Under the pieces are notes generated by a model. The model was given only the letters and a program-made list of their open reading frames with translations. It was not told the DNA's origin and ran no database searches. DNA of 15,130 nt from Holophagaceae bacterium (GTDB lineage Bacteria; Acidobacteriota; Holophagae; Holophagales; Holophagaceae), in contig JANXQX010000284.1 of assembly GCA_025353305.1 (NCBI GenBank), positions 1 to 15,130 of the forward strand, read 5' to 3'. The position numbers and the translations under genes were made by a program. Below, in pieces: positions 13,125 through 15,130 of this stretch (positions are counted from its first letter, which is position 1; every line of letters begins with the position of its first letter).

Positions 13125-14823
13125 TGTTGCCCTGCCCCCAGAGCACCGTAACACCCTCCAGGAACGTCTGGGCAGGGAGTTGCGCGCGGCGATGGAATGG
13201 GTAGGCCAGGGCCCCGCGGATGTGGTCGTGGGGGTGCAGGGAGAAGGCAGCCTCGCCCAGTGCACCGACTGGCCCGGCGAGGCCGGCGCCCTGGCACTCA
13301 TCCAGGCGGGTTACGAGCGCATCCGGGACCGGGCACGCATGGGCCGCCTGAACGAGGTGGGCCGCGCCCTGGTGTCGGAACAGCACCTGGACCGGCTGCT
13401 GGATCTGATCCTGTCCCAGGGCCGCGAACTGCTCCGCGCCGAAGCGGGATCGCTGTACCTGGTGGATGATGGCGGCAAGGAATTGATCTTCGCCCACACG
13501 CAAAACGCGAAGCTGGACATGCCCTACCACCGGTTCCGGATGCCCATCACGACCTCGACCCTCGCGGGTTTCGTCGCGTCCACGGGCGAATCGCTGAACA
13601 TCCCTGATGTCTACGCGATTCCCGGCGACGCGCCTTACAGTTTTTCGGATTCCTTCGACCGCCAGAGCGGCTACCACACACAGAGCATGCTGGTGGTGCC
13701 CATGACGGACAACGAGGGCAAGGTTCTGGGGGTGCTGCAATTCATCAATCGGGTGTGGGAGGAAGGCGCCCAACACGGCGTGGTGCCGTTCCAGCAGGAG
13801 CACCAGAACCTGGCGCAAAGCCTTGCCGGACAGGCCGGCGTCGCGGTGAAGAACGCGGCGTTGCGGCAGGAGATCGAGCTGCTTTTCGAGGGCTTCGTCA
13901 ACGCGTCGGTCACCGCCATCGAGAGCCGCGATCCCGTGACCTCGGGGCATTCCAGCCGCGTGGCCAACCTGACCGTGGGCCTTGCGGAAGCCATCAACGC
14001 CACGCCCAATGGGCTCTATGGCGAAACTTTCTTCACGGAACGGCAACTGCGGGAGGTCCGCTACGCCAGCCTGCTCCACGATTTCGGCAAGGTCGGCGTA
14101 AGGGAGCAGGTGCTGGTGAAGGCCAAAAAGCTCGAGCCCATGAAACTGGAACTGATCCTTCAACGGCTGCGGCAGCGGGATCTGGAACAGGCGCTGGCAC
14201 TGCTTTCGGAATCGTGGAAGGGCGGGGAGCATTTCGATCCGGCCGCCTGGGAAGCCATCATCCAGGATCGCCAGACCGAGACCGACCGGCTCATCGCCCT
14301 GGTGCGGCAAAGCGACATGCCCACCGTGCTGCCGGAGGAAATCGCCGATGGCCTGGGTCTGGTGGGCGAATTGGAATTCACCCACTGGAGCGGCGAGCGG
14401 CGGCAACTGGTGGAGCGCTCGGATCTGAATTGCCTGCGCATCCGCAAAGGCTCCCTTTCCGAATCCGAACGGCTGGAGATCGAGAGCCACGTCACGCACA
14501 CCTTCCGCTTCCTCAACCAGATTCCCTGGACGCGCGACCTCCAGGGCGTGCCGGAGATCGCCTTTGCCCACCATGAAAAACTGGGCGGCAGCGGCTACCC
14601 GCGGGGCCTTCAGGCCGCCGCCATCCCCGTGCAGAGCCGCGCCATGACCATCAGCGACATCTTCGACGCGCTCACCGCCCAGGACCGCCCCTACAAGCTG
14701 GCGGTGCCCCTGGCCAAGAGCCTCAACATCCTCCACGAAGAAGCCAATGATGGCAATGTGGATCGCGTGCTTCTGGAACTCTTTATCGAAGCCCGGATCT
14801 TCGAACGCACCGCGAAGACATGA
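13114..14823 (+). CDS. GAF and HD-GYP domain protein, probable cyclic-di-GMP phosphodiesterase
   Basis: A 569-residue signalling protein with no membrane segment. After a helical N-terminal region (1-80) comes a GAF sensor domain (about 90-250). The HD-GYP domain starts near 262: H279 (SGHSSRV), HDFGK with H322/D323, and HHEKLGGSGYP (486-496), followed by ISDIFDALT. HD-GYP enzymes hydrolyse cyclic-di-GMP. About 164 residues separate HD from HHE, roughly 100 more than usual, so an insert interrupts the catalytic domain. The GYP motif has Gly491 where most members have Asp (HHExxDGxGYP). GTG 13114 is the best start found, though its ribosome-binding site is weak; ATG 13192 is an alternative. 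The frame is open upstream but antisense to rlmD. It overlaps the next gene at ATGA. Confidence 0.87.
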   Translation: MRFTVALPPEHRNTLQERLGRELRAAMEWVGQGPADVVVGVQGEGSLAQCTDWPGEAGALALIQAGYERIRDRARMGRLNEVGRALVSEQHLDRLLDLILSQGRELLRAEAGSLYLVDDGGKELIFAHTQNAKLDMPYHRFRMPITTSTLAGFVASTGESLNIPDVYAIPGDAPYSFSDSFDRQSGYHTQSMLVVPMTDNEGKVLGVLQFINRVWEEGAQHGVVPFQQEHQNLAQSLAGQAGVAVKNAALRQEIELLFEGFVNASVTAIESRDPVTSGHSSRVANLTVGLAEAINATPNGLYGETFFTERQLREVRYASLLHDFGKVGVREQVLVKAKKLEPMKLELILQRLRQRDLEQALALLSESWKGGEHFDPAAWEAIIQDRQTETDRLIALVRQSDMPTVLPEEIADGLGLVGELEFTHWSGERRQLVERSDLNCLRIRKGSLSESERLEIESHVTHTFRFLNQIPWTRDLQGVPEIAFAHHEKLGGSGYPRGLQAAAIPVQSRAMTISDIFDALTAQDRPYKLAVPLAKSLNILHEEANDGNVDRVLLELFIEARIFERTAKT

Positions 14824-15130
14824 GCATCCGCACCATTCTTGCCACCGATCTCAACCCAATCCAGGCCAACGCCTGGTTGACGGGGAGCATCGCGCCGCGG
14901 CCCATCGCGTTCGCCTCGACGGTGGATGGAGCGGGGGTGCGCAATCTCGCACCGTTCTCCTTCTTCAACGCGTTCGGGTCCAATCCGCCCATGCTGGCCT
15001 TCGCGCCCAACCGCAGGGGCCGTGACGGCAGCACCAAGCACACCTACCAGAACGTGGTGGCCACGAAGGAATTCGTCATCGCCACCGTGAGCCATGCCAT
15101 GGTGCAGCAGATGAACGTGGCCTCGGCTGA
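14820..15130 (+). CDS. Flavin reductase-like domain protein (DIM6/NTAB type), cut by window edge
   Basis: The ATG at 14820 overlaps the stop of the HD-GYP gene (ATGA), and 103 codons run to the right edge. The sequence has the pattern of the flavin reductase-like FMN-binding family: TGSIAPRPIAFASTVD (21-36), NLAPFSFFNAFGSNPPMLAF (42-61) and KHTYQNV (72-78). Members bind FMN and many act as NAD(P)H:flavin oxidoreductases; the substrate here cannot be told. Such proteins are usually about 200 residues, so roughly half is visible. Coupling to a signalling gene is probably only a matter of operon order. Confidence 0.88.
   Translation, partial: MSIRTILATDLNPIQANAWLTGSIAPRPIAFASTVDGAGVRNLAPFSFFNAFGSNPPMLAFAPNRRGRDGSTKHTYQNVVATKEFVIATVSHAMVQQMNVASA

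Noticed and set aside
13036..14736. 566-codon minus-strand open frame opposite the HD-GYP gene
   Set aside because: It is a codon-bias shadow (His/Gln/Gly/Val-rich) with no recognisable motif, while the plus strand has clear GAF and HD-GYP motifs.

Overview
The window is GC-rich, densely coded bacterial DNA with genes on both strands. The organism is a Gram-negative (diderm) bacterium, because it carries a TonB-dependent outer-membrane receptor with a matching ABC importer. An MglA-type GTPase with the family's TVPGQ motif, an FHA protein and a GAF/HD-GYP protein fit a deltaproteobacterial or Acidobacteriota (Holophagae-like) lineage. That placement is inference only; no marker gene here settles it.

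Layout. (1) 1-1839: an FHA-domain protein (minus strand, cut by the left edge) is divergent from an MglA-like GTPase with a long C-terminal tail. (2) 1871-4556: a ThiF/MoeB-type adenylyltransferase overlaps rdgB; an unrecognised protein on the other strand overlaps the 3' end of rdgB; a histidine phosphatase follows. (3) 4540-9557: an inverted heptad repeat element, a cobalamin riboswitch with a readable Shine-Dalgarno-sequestering hairpin, then btuB-btuF-btuC-btuD, a complete B12 uptake operon with stop/start overlaps. (4) 9558-10145: no intact gene, but octad repeats, a decayed copy of the dedA 3' end and a fragment of an Ig/cadherin-like domain. (5) 10146-11771: dedA (minus) divergent from an RNase D-like exonuclease. 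(6) 11769-13124: a second inverted heptad element between convergent genes, then an RlmD-type rRNA methyltransferase (minus). (7) 13114-15130: a GAF/HD-GYP protein overlapping a flavin reductase-like gene cut by the right edge.

Function. The clear pathway is cobalamin acquisition: BtuB (outer membrane), BtuF (periplasm), BtuC/BtuD (inner membrane), under a riboswitch. The phosphatase upstream could be a CobC-like alpha-ribazole phosphatase, but this is unproven. FHA/MglA and HD-GYP suggest polarity or second-messenger signalling.

The least expected signal is a family of 7-bp-period repeats at gene ends. In four cases the neighbouring gene's stop codon lies in a repeat unit (TGAGG or TAGGC), while none of the other eight complete genes ends that way. 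Other oddities are a 36-bp tandem repeat in the btuF signal peptide that makes three GC-rich hairpins, and the pseudogene scar beside dedA. I saw no defence system, CRISPR array, transposase, tRNA or rRNA.
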